Part shown: one piece after another, positions 43,425-51,029 of the stretch | How positions within the stretch are numbered: position 1 is the stretch's first letter | Layout: every line of letters starts with the position of its first letter | Assembly (NCBI RefSeq): GCF_004364165.1 | Contig: NZ_SOAY01000011.1 | Span: forward strand, 372,001 to 436,000 | Direction: 5' to 3' | DNA length: 64,000 bases | Source: Maribacter spongiicola | Lineage (GTDB): Bacteria > Bacteroidota > Bacteroidia > Flavobacteriales > Flavobacteriaceae | Translations under genes and position numbers: made by a program | Notes under the pieces: generated by a model | What the model saw: only the letters and a program-made list of their open reading frames with translations | Databases searched by the model: none | What the model was told of the DNA's origin: nothing

Positions 43425-44103
43425 CTCATACCCACAACCCGGTGAAATTTCTCTTTCGCATAACGGAGTATTATTTTTAGACGAATTACCTGAATTTAAG
43501 CGTGGCGTATTAGAGGTAATGCGTCAGCCTTTAGAAGATAGGGAGGTTACGATTTCTCGAGCTCGTTTTACGGTAACCTACCCAAGTAGTTTTATGTTGG
43601 TGGCTAGTATGAATCCTAGTCCGGGTGGGTATTTCAATGACCCAGATGCTCCAGTAACTTCATCACCTGCAGAAATGCAACGGTATTTAAGTAAAATATC
43701 TGGTCCGCTTTTGGATCGTATCGATATTCATATTGAGGTTACTCCGGTTCCGTTCGAAAAGTTATCCGAAGAAAGAAAGGGTGAGAGTAGTGTCGAAATA
43801 CGAAAACGTGTTACTGCAGCGAGGGAATTACAGACTGTTAGATTTGAATCCATGGAAAATGTGCACTATAATGCACAAATGAATACGAAACAGATTCGCG
43901 AATATTGTAAGCTAGACGATAAGTCTAAGGCATTATTGAAAAATGCAATGGAGCGTTTAAATCTATCGGCACGTGCGTATGATAGAATTTTGAAGGTAGC
44001 AAGAACTATTGCTGATTTAGCCGGTGAGCAGGCACTGAACGGTAATCATATTTCAGAGGCCATTCAATACCGTTCACTCGACAGAGAGGGTTGGTTGGGG
44101 TAA
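43402..44103 (+). pseudogene. comM: comM (yifB), 3' half, separated from its start by the element
   Basis: Reading from GATGTT in frame gives DVALVGGGSYPQPGEISLSH, then Walker B NGVLFLDELPEFKRGVLEV, the sensor region PLEDREVTISRARFTVTYP and MLVASMNPSPGGYF, and the C-terminal Mg_chelatase_C domain (NAQMNTKQIREYC, YDRILKVARTIADLAGEQ). These are the missing parts of the 30257 fragment: 234 codons to the stop at 44101-44103. No RBS/ATG is well placed at the junction; the first in-frame ATG is at 43519, after Walker B. The fragment should be inactive unless the element excises. Confidence 0.95.
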
Positions 44104-44130
44104 AATTTTAATTCATAAAGAGTTGTTCAT

Positions 44131-44694
44131 TTAAGAATATAGCTCCTCATTATTAGTATCGTCTTCGTTATTTTTTGGTGCCGTAAAAATATCTTTGAGT
44201 ATGTAACTGGTTACAATGGTTAGACCAAGGGTAAGGGTCGGTATTGCGTAATCCCAACTTAATAATTTCATGAGACCACCACAGATTAGGGTGATAACAC
44301 CTATCACCATTACAAAATTCCATATGATTTCGGTCGTGCTATTCTTAACACGATCTTCTTTAGACATGAAGTAAGAAGTACCTTCCATCGCAAACCATGC
44401 TACGAAAGTAAATGCGGTGCCGATTTGAAAAAACAGCGTATGGGTAAAATCTAAAATAGTTAGTAATCCATTGGTCGTCCAAAAAAGTACCAATGCCATT
44501 TTAATTAAATCGACGGTCTTTTTTTCTTCCTTTTTCAAAAAACGCAGTCCATAAAGAATAAGAATTGCTGCAAAGGAGATGAAAATTATTCCTTTAGAAA
44601 ATGGCCAGTCAAGTATTCGCATCACCATACCTATTAAAAGGGTGGCTATTGCTGCTCTAATCGGATTTCTAAATGCTTTTTTAGAATTTTCCAT
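44131..44694 (-). CDS. Polytopic membrane protein of unknown function
   Basis: This is a 187-residue protein with about six short hydrophobic helices in pairs. It has a charged cytoplasmic loop (KKEEKKTVDLIK) and an acidic C-terminus (APKNNEDDTNNEELYS). The repeated pattern ILDWPFSKGIIF and KLLSWDYAIPTL, a helix ending in D/S-W then P, faintly recalls the GldL gliding-motility membrane segment, but the protein lacks the GldL C-terminal domain. It starts 10 bp downstream of the zinc-finger gene, in the same direction, and the two are probably co-transcribed. Confidence 0.7.
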   Translation of the reverse strand: MENSKKAFRNPIRAAIATLLIGMVMRILDWPFSKGIIFISFAAILILYGLRFLKKEEKKTVDLIKMALVLFWTTNGLLTILDFTHTLFFQIGTAFTFVAWFAMEGTSYFMSKEDRVKNSTTEIIWNFVMVIGVITLICGGLMKLLSWDYAIPTLTLGLTIVTSYILKDIFTAPKNNEDDTNNEELYS

Positions 44695-44704
44695 ATCTGG
44701 ATTT

Positions 44705-45151
44705 TTAGTTAATAACTTTAATGTTGGCTTTTAGACCTTGCATTATTCCGATGATATTGTTTACGGTTTCATTTAGGTAATACCGTACTACGATATGCGG
44801 AATTCTAATGGTTGTAAAGCCATTTTTGAAGGAGTGCATCGCTTCTTCTAAATTGTTGATAGCCTCGTGTTCGGTCAGCTTATCATATTCAGAGTCAATT
44901 TCAATATTAAGTTTTACACGAGAAATGGCGATATCGATAGATTTTTTACCATCCCACCATTCTAACATGGGGTTTACACCAGCTTCTTTCAGCGCATAAT
45001 AAAGCTGAATAGCTTCTAAAGGTGTATTGTGTTTATTGATCAATAACTTAATACGTTCATGGTGCTTCATGCAAAGCTCTACGCCAGCACTCTCCATTGC
45101 ATTTTTGTGATCTAAATAACCGAGTTCTTTGTTACATTCTAAGCAAATCAT
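44705..45151 (-). CDS. Zinc-finger plus PD-(D/E)XK nuclease-like protein
   Basis: This is a 148-residue protein. The N-terminal CLECNKELGYLDHKNAMESAGVELCMKHH has a CxxC...CxxxH pattern suited to a zinc site. The C-terminal part (about 55-140) has KKSIDIAISRVKLNIEIDSEYDKL followed by LEEAMHSFKNGFTTIRIPHIVV. This resembles the core of DUF559/Vsr-like nuclease folds (a strand with D, then IEID, then a Gly-Phe-x-x-x-Arg strand). Catalytic capacity is not certain, because the usual Gln/Lys is not obvious. It is a plausible DNA-processing protein; the call is by pattern only. Confidence 0.55.
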   Translation of the reverse strand: MICLECNKELGYLDHKNAMESAGVELCMKHHERIKLLINKHNTPLEAIQLYYALKEAGVNPMLEWWDGKKSIDIAISRVKLNIEIDSEYDKLTEHEAINNLEEAMHSFKNGFTTIRIPHIVVRYYLNETVNNIIGIMQGLKANIKVIN

Positions 45152-45365
45152 TAATAGGTTAAGTTTAAGGTTTGGGGATAGCTATAACCCAGTTATTTTG
45201 GGATTAGTATGTAATCTCGATGAACGACATCCAAGTTTTAGACGAACTGCATTTTTTTAGATAAACGGCATTTTGAAATGTTAAAATTGTGGTGAAATTG
45301 ATTCTGGGTATGGTGAGAAAACTCAGATTATCCAATTATATTTACAAGAACTATAATTTAACTAC

Positions 45366-46559
45366 ATGTTCAAGAAATTAGGTCCGGGTGTACTGGTAGC
45401 CGCAGCGTTTATTGGTCCTGGTACGGTTACGGCATGTACCTTGGCAGGAGTCAATTTTGGATTTAGTTTACTGTGGGCCATGTTGTTATCTATTATAGCT
45501 ACCTACGTTCTTCAAGAAATGTCTGCCCGTTTAGGTATCGTAACACAGAAGGGATTGGCAAATATAATCAAACAAGAGCTGCATAATCCTTGGATGCGTA
45601 ATAGCGTCATAGCACTTATTTTTTCTGCCATTATTATAGGTAATGCCTCTTATGAAGCGGGTAATATAGGGGGCGCTACATTGGGTATGGAAGCTTTATT
45701 TGGATTGACCTATAGTAATCTATATCCTTTTATATTAGGCGGATTGGCTTTTATACTATTGTATCTGGGCAGTTACAAGTCTTTGGAGAAGGTCTTTATC
45801 GTTCTTGTCCTCATTATGAGTTTATCTTTTGTAATGACGGCAATTTTGACAAAGCCAGATATGTGGCAACTTATTAAAGGATTGTTCATGCCTACTATCC
45901 CTGAAAAAGGTATTCTTACTATTATTGCTTTGGTTGGTACTACGGTAGTACCTTATAATCTTTTTCTACATGCAGCATTGGTAAGTGAGAAGTGGAAATC
46001 GAAAGCCGATATAAAATTAGCTAAGCGAGATACGCTTGTTTCCATTATTTTAGGTGGGCTCGTTTCTGTCAGTATAATTATATCTGCTGCAGCAATCAAT
46101 TCTACAGAAATAAATAATGTAATGGATATGGCAAAAGCTTTAGAACCGTTATTTGGTTCTGCAGCTTTGTATTTTTTAGGTATTGGTATGTTTGCTGCCG
46201 GTATTACCTCTGCGATTACTGCACCTTTGGCTGCTGCCTATGTAGCAAATAGCTGTTTTGGGTGGAATGCAGGTTTTAAAGATGCCAAGTTTAGAATGAT
46301 ATGGATAATGATTCTAATATTGGGAGTTTTCTTTTTATCCTTTGGAATTAAACCTATTGAGATTATAAAATTTGCCCAGATTACTAATGGCTTGTTGCTA
46401 CCTATAATTGCGATCTTTTTATTATGGGTTGTAAATAGAGTGGGAGTGATGGGGAAATATAAGAACAACATGATGCAGAATATATTCGGAGGATTGATTA
46501 TTCTGCTTTCCATTTTATTGGGTGCTAAAAGTATTTTAACTGTAATAGGTTTTTTATAG
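45366..46559 (+). CDS. Nramp-like transporter lacking metal-binding residues, in the 5-oxoprolinase operon
   Basis: This 397-residue, roughly 11-helix transporter is of the Nramp superfamily (GPGVLVAAAFIGPGT in helix 1, NLFLHAAL in helix 6). Metal-transporting Nramps have DPGN in helix 1 and MPHN in helix 6; here these are GPGT and VPYN, so the Asp, Asn and Met ligands are absent. The stop directly abuts the pxpA start. In Bacillus subtilis the Nramp-like ycsG lies in the ycsF-kipI-kipA cluster. The likely cargo is therefore 5-oxoproline or a related molecule rather than Mn2+ or Fe2+. The family call is firm; the substrate is inference. Confidence 0.85.
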   Translation: MFKKLGPGVLVAAAFIGPGTVTACTLAGVNFGFSLLWAMLLSIIATYVLQEMSARLGIVTQKGLANIIKQELHNPWMRNSVIALIFSAIIIGNASYEAGNIGGATLGMEALFGLTYSNLYPFILGGLAFILLYLGSYKSLEKVFIVLVLIMSLSFVMTAILTKPDMWQLIKGLFMPTIPEKGILTIIALVGTTVVPYNLFLHAALVSEKWKSKADIKLAKRDTLVSIILGGLVSVSIIISAAAINSTEINNVMDMAKALEPLFGSAALYFLGIGMFAAGITSAITAPLAAAYVANSCFGWNAGFKDAKFRMIWIMILILGVFFLSFGIKPIEIIKFAQITNGLLLPIIAIFLLWVVNRVGVMGKYKNNMMQNIFGGLIILLSILLGAKSILTVIGFL

Positions 46560-47279
46560 ATGACGAAAAGAACTATAGATATTAATTGTGATGTCGGGGA
46601 AGGTGTAGATAATGAAGAAGCGCTATTTCCGCTTATTAGTTCTTGTAATATTGCTTGTGGTGGTCATGCGGGTTCTAAAAAGAGTATACTATTCTGTTTA
46701 GAGTTGGCAAAGAAGTATGGTGTAAAGGTTGGTGCACATCCATCGTATCCTGATAGGGAAAATTTTGGTCGTGTTTCAATGAATATATCTAGTGATGCAT
46801 TAATCCAAAGTATAAAAGAACAATTACAATTATTTACTTCTTTATGTGATCAGATGCATGTAGTGTTGCATCATATTAAACCTCATGGGGCTCTTTATAA
46901 CGATATTGCAAAAGACGAACATCTAGCGAAAACGTTTTTAACTGGTATAGAAGAATTCAAAAAAGGGGTAGTATTATATGTTCCTTATGGTAGTGTCATT
47001 CAAATATTGGCAACCAATCAAGGCTTTAAAATAGCTATAGAGGCCTTTGCTGATAGAAATTATAATACTGATTTAAGTTTAGTGTCTAGAAAAGAAAGTA
47101 ATGCCTTAATAACCGACGGTAAAGAGGTATTGGCTCATCTATTAAGAATGTATAACGAGAAGGAGGTTAAAACGGTTATTGGAGATAATATTCCCATAAA
47201 AGCAAATACCTATTGTATTCATGGCGATACACCATCTGCATTGCAAATTTTGGCGTATCTTACAAAGCATCTTTCTTAA
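46560..47279 (+). CDS. pxpA: 5-oxoprolinase subunit A (LamB/YcsF family)
   Basis: This is a 239-residue protein of the LamB/YcsF family. DINCDVGEG, SSCNIACGGHAGSKKS and GAHPSYPDRENFGR are signature segments, with HHIKPHGALYN and AFADRNYNTDLSLVSR later. With PxpB and PxpC it forms the bacterial ATP-dependent 5-oxoprolinase, which opens 5-oxoproline (pyroglutamate) to glutamate. The ATG follows the transporter stop without a gap. The complete set of subunits follows in the order A, B, C. Confidence 0.95.
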   Translation: MTKRTIDINCDVGEGVDNEEALFPLISSCNIACGGHAGSKKSILFCLELAKKYGVKVGAHPSYPDRENFGRVSMNISSDALIQSIKEQLQLFTSLCDQMHVVLHHIKPHGALYNDIAKDEHLAKTFLTGIEEFKKGVVLYVPYGSVIQILATNQGFKIAIEAFADRNYNTDLSLVSRKESNALITDGKEVLAHLLRMYNEKEVKTVIGDNIPIKANTYCIHGDTPSALQILAYLTKHLS

Positions 47280-47299
47280 CATAATCTACAAGTAAAATC

Positions 47300-48037
47300 G
47301 TGAATTCCCCTAAAATACATATCAAACCATTTGGAGTACATTCCGTTTTAATTGAATGGTCAAATGAGGTAAGTGAAATCATATTAGAAAAAATATTACA
47401 TTTCGAACGCTTTTTAAGTAGAGAGGTGTTTAGTAATAAAGAGTGGGAGTTAGTGCCCGCCTATAATTCTCTTTTATTAATTAATAGAACGAAACAGATT
47501 GATTTTGAGAAAATTTCAAATGATATCAATAATTGGTATACGCAATTAAAAGAGTCACCGAAGCCTGATCGATACTTATGGCGTTTGCCCGTATCTTATG
47601 ATGCGGAGTATGCGTTAGATCTTGATGAAGTTGCGATTACATTACATAAAACAAAAGAAGAAATTATTGCCTTGCATACTGGAGTAACATATACGGTATA
47701 TGGTATAGGTTTTTTACCAGGGTTTATGTATTTAGGTGGTATACATAAAGATTTAGAATTACCAAGAAAAGCAACACCTAGACCAAAAGTGGTAAAGGGT
47801 GCTGTTGGTATTGCAGGTAAGCAGGCAGGTATTTATCCACAAGAATCACCCGGTGGGTGGAATATTATAGGCAATTGCTCAGTGCCCATTTTTGATGCTA
47901 CGAAAGAGAATCCATGTTTTGTAAGTGTTGGCGATAAAATTCAATTTTATCAAGTATCTAAAGCAGAGCATAATCTGCATAAAATTGAAGCAGAAGTTGG
48001 AATTTATAAACCTGAAAAAATTAAAATAGATGCTTAG
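47300..48037 (+). CDS. pxpB: 5-oxoprolinase subunit B (KipI family)
   Basis: This is a 245-residue protein of the KipI/AHS1 family. GIGFLPGFMYLGGIHKDLELPRKATPRPKVVKGAVGIAG and YPQESPGGWNIIGN are the conserved cyclophilin-like core. The start is GTG at 47300, 20 bp after pxpA. In Bacillus the homologue KipI also inhibits the sporulation kinase KinA, but that pathway is absent in Bacteroidota, so a 5-oxoprolinase role is favoured. It overlaps pxpC by 8 bp. Confidence 0.94.
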   Translation: MNSPKIHIKPFGVHSVLIEWSNEVSEIILEKILHFERFLSREVFSNKEWELVPAYNSLLLINRTKQIDFEKISNDINNWYTQLKESPKPDRYLWRLPVSYDAEYALDLDEVAITLHKTKEEIIALHTGVTYTVYGIGFLPGFMYLGGIHKDLELPRKATPRPKVVKGAVGIAGKQAGIYPQESPGGWNIIGNCSVPIFDATKENPCFVSVGDKIQFYQVSKAEHNLHKIEAEVGIYKPEKIKIDA

Positions 48038-48869
48038 AGTTCTAAAAGCAGGTTTTTATACCACCGTACAAGATTCGGGCAGATTTCATTATAGAAATAA
48101 GGGTGTACCTGTTTCTGGGGTAATGGACGAAATGTCTGTATTTAAAATAAACTCATTGTTAGAAAATAATGAGTCTGCTGCCGTGTTAGAAATTACCATG
48201 ACGGGACCAACACTTATTTTTGAAGAAGAAACATATATGGCGCTTGGCGGTGCAAAAATGTCTGCGACTCTTAATAATCTACCTATAAAAAATTATAAGG
48301 TTTATGAAATTAACGTCGGCGACATCTTATCTTTTGGTCGATTAGAAAAGGGCTTTCGGGCTTATCTAGGGGTAAAGGACGGTTTTACTACAAAAGAGGT
48401 ATTAGGTAGTAAATCATTTTATAAGCCAATAACAAAGGCAAATAGACTTGCAGATAATGATATGGTTCCTTTTGAAGTACAAAAGCTTTTTCGACCTAAA
48501 ATATCAGAAATAAAGGTTTCCTCATTTTTGGATGATTCCGTTTTAGAAGTAGGTAAGGGTCCGGAGTTTGATATGTTAAATGATAAGCAACTAGAGGGTA
48601 TTTTTTCTAAAACGTTTACCGTAGCCCACGAAAATAACAGAATGGCGTATCAGCTGACTGAAACGATTGAAACGCATTCAATTTCAATGTTGACATCGGC
48701 AACGATACCAGGTACCGTACAATTGACTCCTGCAGGTAAATTAATGGTGCTTATGAAAGACGGACAAACTACTGGTGGTTACCCTAGAGTAATTCAATTG
48801 ACCGATAAAGCAATCTGTATTTTAGCTCAAAAAAAAGGTGGAGATTCTATAAGTTTCAAATTGTTGTAG
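48030..48869 (+). CDS. pxpC: 5-oxoprolinase subunit C (KipA/AHS2, biotin-dependent carboxyltransferase-like)
   Basis: This is a 279-residue protein of the AHS2 family. LRVLKAGFYTTVQDSGRFHYRNKGVPVSGVMDEMS is the standard start, with ALGGAKMSATLNN and the C-terminal PGTVQLTPAGKLMVLMKDGQTTGGYPRV. It completes the PxpABC complex. Its length is slightly below the roughly 310-330 residues usual for the family. Coupling to pxpB is by an 8 bp overlap. The ilv leader begins about 10 bp after its stop. Confidence 0.94.
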   Translation: MLRVLKAGFYTTVQDSGRFHYRNKGVPVSGVMDEMSVFKINSLLENNESAAVLEITMTGPTLIFEEETYMALGGAKMSATLNNLPIKNYKVYEINVGDILSFGRLEKGFRAYLGVKDGFTTKEVLGSKSFYKPITKANRLADNDMVPFEVQKLFRPKISEIKVSSFLDDSVLEVGKGPEFDMLNDKQLEGIFSKTFTVAHENNRMAYQLTETIETHSISMLTSATIPGTVQLTPAGKLMVLMKDGQTTGGYPRVIQLTDKAICILAQKKGGDSISFKLL

Positions 48870-48881
48870 TTTGATACTTTT

Positions 48882-48909
48882 TTGAGCCATTTTGTGAATG
48901 TATTTTTTG
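48882..48909 (+). promoter_or_regulatory. Possible promoter for the ilv leader transcript
   Basis: TTG (48882-48884), 16 bases, then TA (48901) and TTTG (48906-48909), one base off the Bacteroidota spacing. It would start transcription about 20-25 bp before the leader-peptide ATG. The match is imperfect. Confidence 0.3.
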
Positions 48910-48937
48910 TGAGCTGTATTTTCACTATTATTGTAGT

Positions 48938-48994
48938 ATGAAATTAACGAATTTATTTATTGATGTAGTCATTGTCATTCCTAATCAGGGATGA
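48938..48994 (+). CDS. ilv operon leader peptide
   Basis: This 18-codon frame, ATG to TGA, reads MKLTNLFIDVVIVIPNQG. Eight of the 18 residues are branched-chain (Leu3, Leu6, Ile8, Val10, Val11, Ile12, Val13, Ile14), and five are consecutive. A strong intrinsic terminator follows 20 bp later, then the isoleucine/valine genes. This is the organisation of a translation-coupled attenuator: stalling at scarce Val/Ile-tRNA codons would prevent terminator formation. The peptide itself has no other function. It is too short for standard gene calling. A chance reading frame is possible but unlikely given this composition and place. Confidence 0.75.
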   Translation: MKLTNLFIDVVIVIPNQG

Positions 48995-49014
48995 TATAGC
49001 TTTTCATTATGTAG

Positions 49015-49058
49015 AAAAACCTGTGTCAGATATATTTGATGCAGGTTTTTTTGTGTTT
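49015..49058 (+). terminator. Attenuator terminator upstream of ilvD
   Basis: AAAAACCTG (49015-49023) pairs with CAGGTTTTT (49042-49050). In RNA the stem continues through two G-U pairs and UCA/UGA to a UAUA loop, giving a 16 bp helix. TTTTTTT follows. CAGG in the leader-peptide end (48986-48989) could pair with CCTG of the 5' arm as part of an antiterminator. Confidence 0.85.
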
Positions 49059-49205
49059 TACAAGTAATTAAAGACTGTTTTGAAGTATTGAATATGGGAT
49101 TAAACATTGCTTTAAATGCTTTAAAATCAATTATTTAAGTAGTTTTTTTAGAAAGTGAATTTGTATTGTCAATTATTGTTAAAATTAGAAATTTTTATAA
49201 ACTTT

Positions 49206-49213
49206 TATCTTTG
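49206..49213 (+). promoter_or_regulatory. Possible second promoter -7 element before ilvD
   Basis: TATCTTTG matches TAnnTTTG exactly and lies 47 bp before the ilvD ATG. The nearest upstream TTG (49176-49178) is 27 bases away, longer than usual. If active it would bypass the attenuator. Confidence 0.4.
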
Positions 49214-49260
49214 ATTAACTAGTACACAAAAAATCAAGATAAGTATACGAGATTTAGATT

Positions 49261-50937
49261 ATGGAATTAAATAAATACAGTAAAAACGTTACTCAAGATC
49301 CAACACAACCGGCAGCACAGGCAATGCTATATGCAATTGGTTTTAAAGATGAAGATTTTAATAAACCATTGGTTGGTATTGCAAGTACTGGTTATGAAGG
49401 TAACCCTTGTAATATGCACTTAAATGATTTGGCGAAATTGGTCAAAGAAGGGGTAAACTCTAAAGAGACTGTAGGCTTAATTTTCAATACTATTGGTGTT
49501 AGTGATGGTATTTCTATGGGCACACCAGGAATGCGTTTTTCATTACCATCTAGGGATATTATTGCAGATTCTATGGAAACTGTAGTACAAGGAATGTCTT
49601 ATGATGCATTGGTAACAGTTGTAGGTTGTGATAAGAATATGCCAGGAGCATTAATGGCAATGTTACGATTAAACCGTCCTGCAATTTTAGTGTATGGAGG
49701 AACAATAGCCTCTGGTTGTCATGAAGATAGAAAATTGGACATTGTTTCTGCTTTCGAGGCATGGGGAGAAAAGGTAGCTGGTACCATGGATGAAAAAAAC
49801 TATAGATCCATCATCAAAAAATCTATACCAGGAGCTGGTGCTTGTGGTGGTATGTATACAGCAAATACAATGGCTTCTGCAATAGAGGCGCTGGGAATGT
49901 CTATGCCTTATAATTCTTCTAACCCTGCAATCAGTAATAATAAAGAAGAAGAGTGTATTGCAGCAGGAAAGCAAATGCGTTTTCTTATAGAAAAAGATAT
50001 TAAACCTTTAGATATTGTTACCCGTAAGTCTTTAGAGAATGCTATTCGTTTGGTAACCATTATGGGAGGTTCTACAAATGCAGTATTACATTTCTTGGCA
50101 ATTGCAAGAGCTGCAGATATAGATTTTACGCTAAAAGATTTTCAGCATATAAGTGATACTACACCATTTATTGCAGATTTAAAACCTAGTGGTAAATATT
50201 TAATGGAAGATGTTCATAGAATAGGTGGGATACCAGCTGTTTTAAAATACTTATTAGCAAATGGTCTATTGCATGGAGATTGTTTAACCGTAACCGGGAA
50301 AACTTTAGCGGAGAATTTAAAAAATGTTCCGGATTTAGAAGAAGGTCAAGATGTTATTATGCCTTTAGATAAGCCAATTAAGGCAACTGGGCATTTAAGA
50401 ATGTTATATGGTAATTTGGCAGAGAATGGTTCTGTAGCAAAAATTACGGGAAAAGAAGGTTTGTTGTTTAAAGGAACGGCAAAAGTATTTAATAGTGAGT
50501 ATGATGCTAATGATGCGATAAGAGGTGGTAAAGTAGAAAAAGGAAATGTAGTTGTCATTAGATATGAAGGTCCTAAAGGAGGTCCAGGAATGCCCGAAAT
50601 GCTGAAACCTACTGCTGCCATTATGGGGGCAGGATTAGGTAAAGAGGTGGCGTTAATTACAGATGGTCGTTTCTCAGGAGGTACACACGGATTTGTAGTA
50701 GGGCATATTTCGCCAGAAGCACAAGAAGGTGGTACTATTGCTTTGGTTGAAGATGGAGACACAATTATTATAGATGCAGAAACAAATGCTATTAATGTAG
50801 AAGTTTCTGATGAAGAGTTGGCTAAGCGTAAAGAAGCATGGGTAGAGCCAGCTTTAAAGTTTAAGAAAGGGGTATTATACAAATATGCTCGTTCCGTATC
50901 TTCTGCTGCACAAGGTTGTGTTACCGATGAATTTTAA
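49261..50937 (+). CDS. ilvD: Dihydroxy-acid dehydratase
   Basis: This 558-residue enzyme performs the third common step of valine and isoleucine synthesis, dehydrating dihydroxy-acids to keto-acids. The three iron-sulfur ligands are visible: GNPCNMH (Cys50), GCDKNMPG (Cys123) and [12 protein letters not shown] (Cys195), consistent with a cluster-containing IlvD. The C-terminal [21 protein letters not shown] is conserved. Length is normal. It is the first structural gene after the leader-peptide attenuator and is followed after 92 bp by ilvB, which is probably part of the same operon. Confidence 0.97.
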   Translation: MELNKYSKNVTQDPTQPAAQAMLYAIGFKDEDFNKPLVGIASTGYEGNPCNMHLNDLAKLVKEGVNSKETVGLIFNTIGVSDGISMGTPGMRFSLPSRDIIADSMETVVQGMSYDALVTVVGCDKNMPGALMAMLRLNRPAILVYGGTIASGCHEDRKLDIVSAFEAWGEKVAGTMDEKNYRSIIKKSIPGAGACGGMYTANTMASAIEALGMSMPYNSSNPAISNNKEEECIAAGKQMRFLIEKDIKPLDIVTRKSLENAIRLVTIMGGSTNAVLHFLAIARAADIDFTLKDFQHISDTTPFIADLKPSGKYLMEDVHRIGGIPAVLKYLLANGLLHGDCLTVTGKTLAENLKNVPDLEEGQDVIMPLDKPIKATGHLRMLYGNLAENGSVAKITGKEGLLFKGTAKVFNSEYDANDAIRGGKVEKGNVVVIRYEGPKGGPGMPEMLKPTAAIMGAGLGKEVALITDGRFSGGTHGFVVGHISPEAQEGGTIALVEDGDTIIIDAETNAINVEVSDEELAKRKEAWVEPALKFKKGVLYKYARSVSSAAQGCVTDEF

Positions 50938-51029
50938 ATAACACCGGCTAGATTTTAATTAATTCTAGAAGGATTTAATGTCAGGTATTTGTAACTCTTG
51001 AATGCGATACTTGAATTTGATTATTAATT

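Noticed and set aside
45366-46559. Assigning the transporter as MntH, a manganese/iron importer
   Set aside because: The metal-coordinating residues of helices 1 and 6 are replaced, and the operon is for 5-oxoproline.
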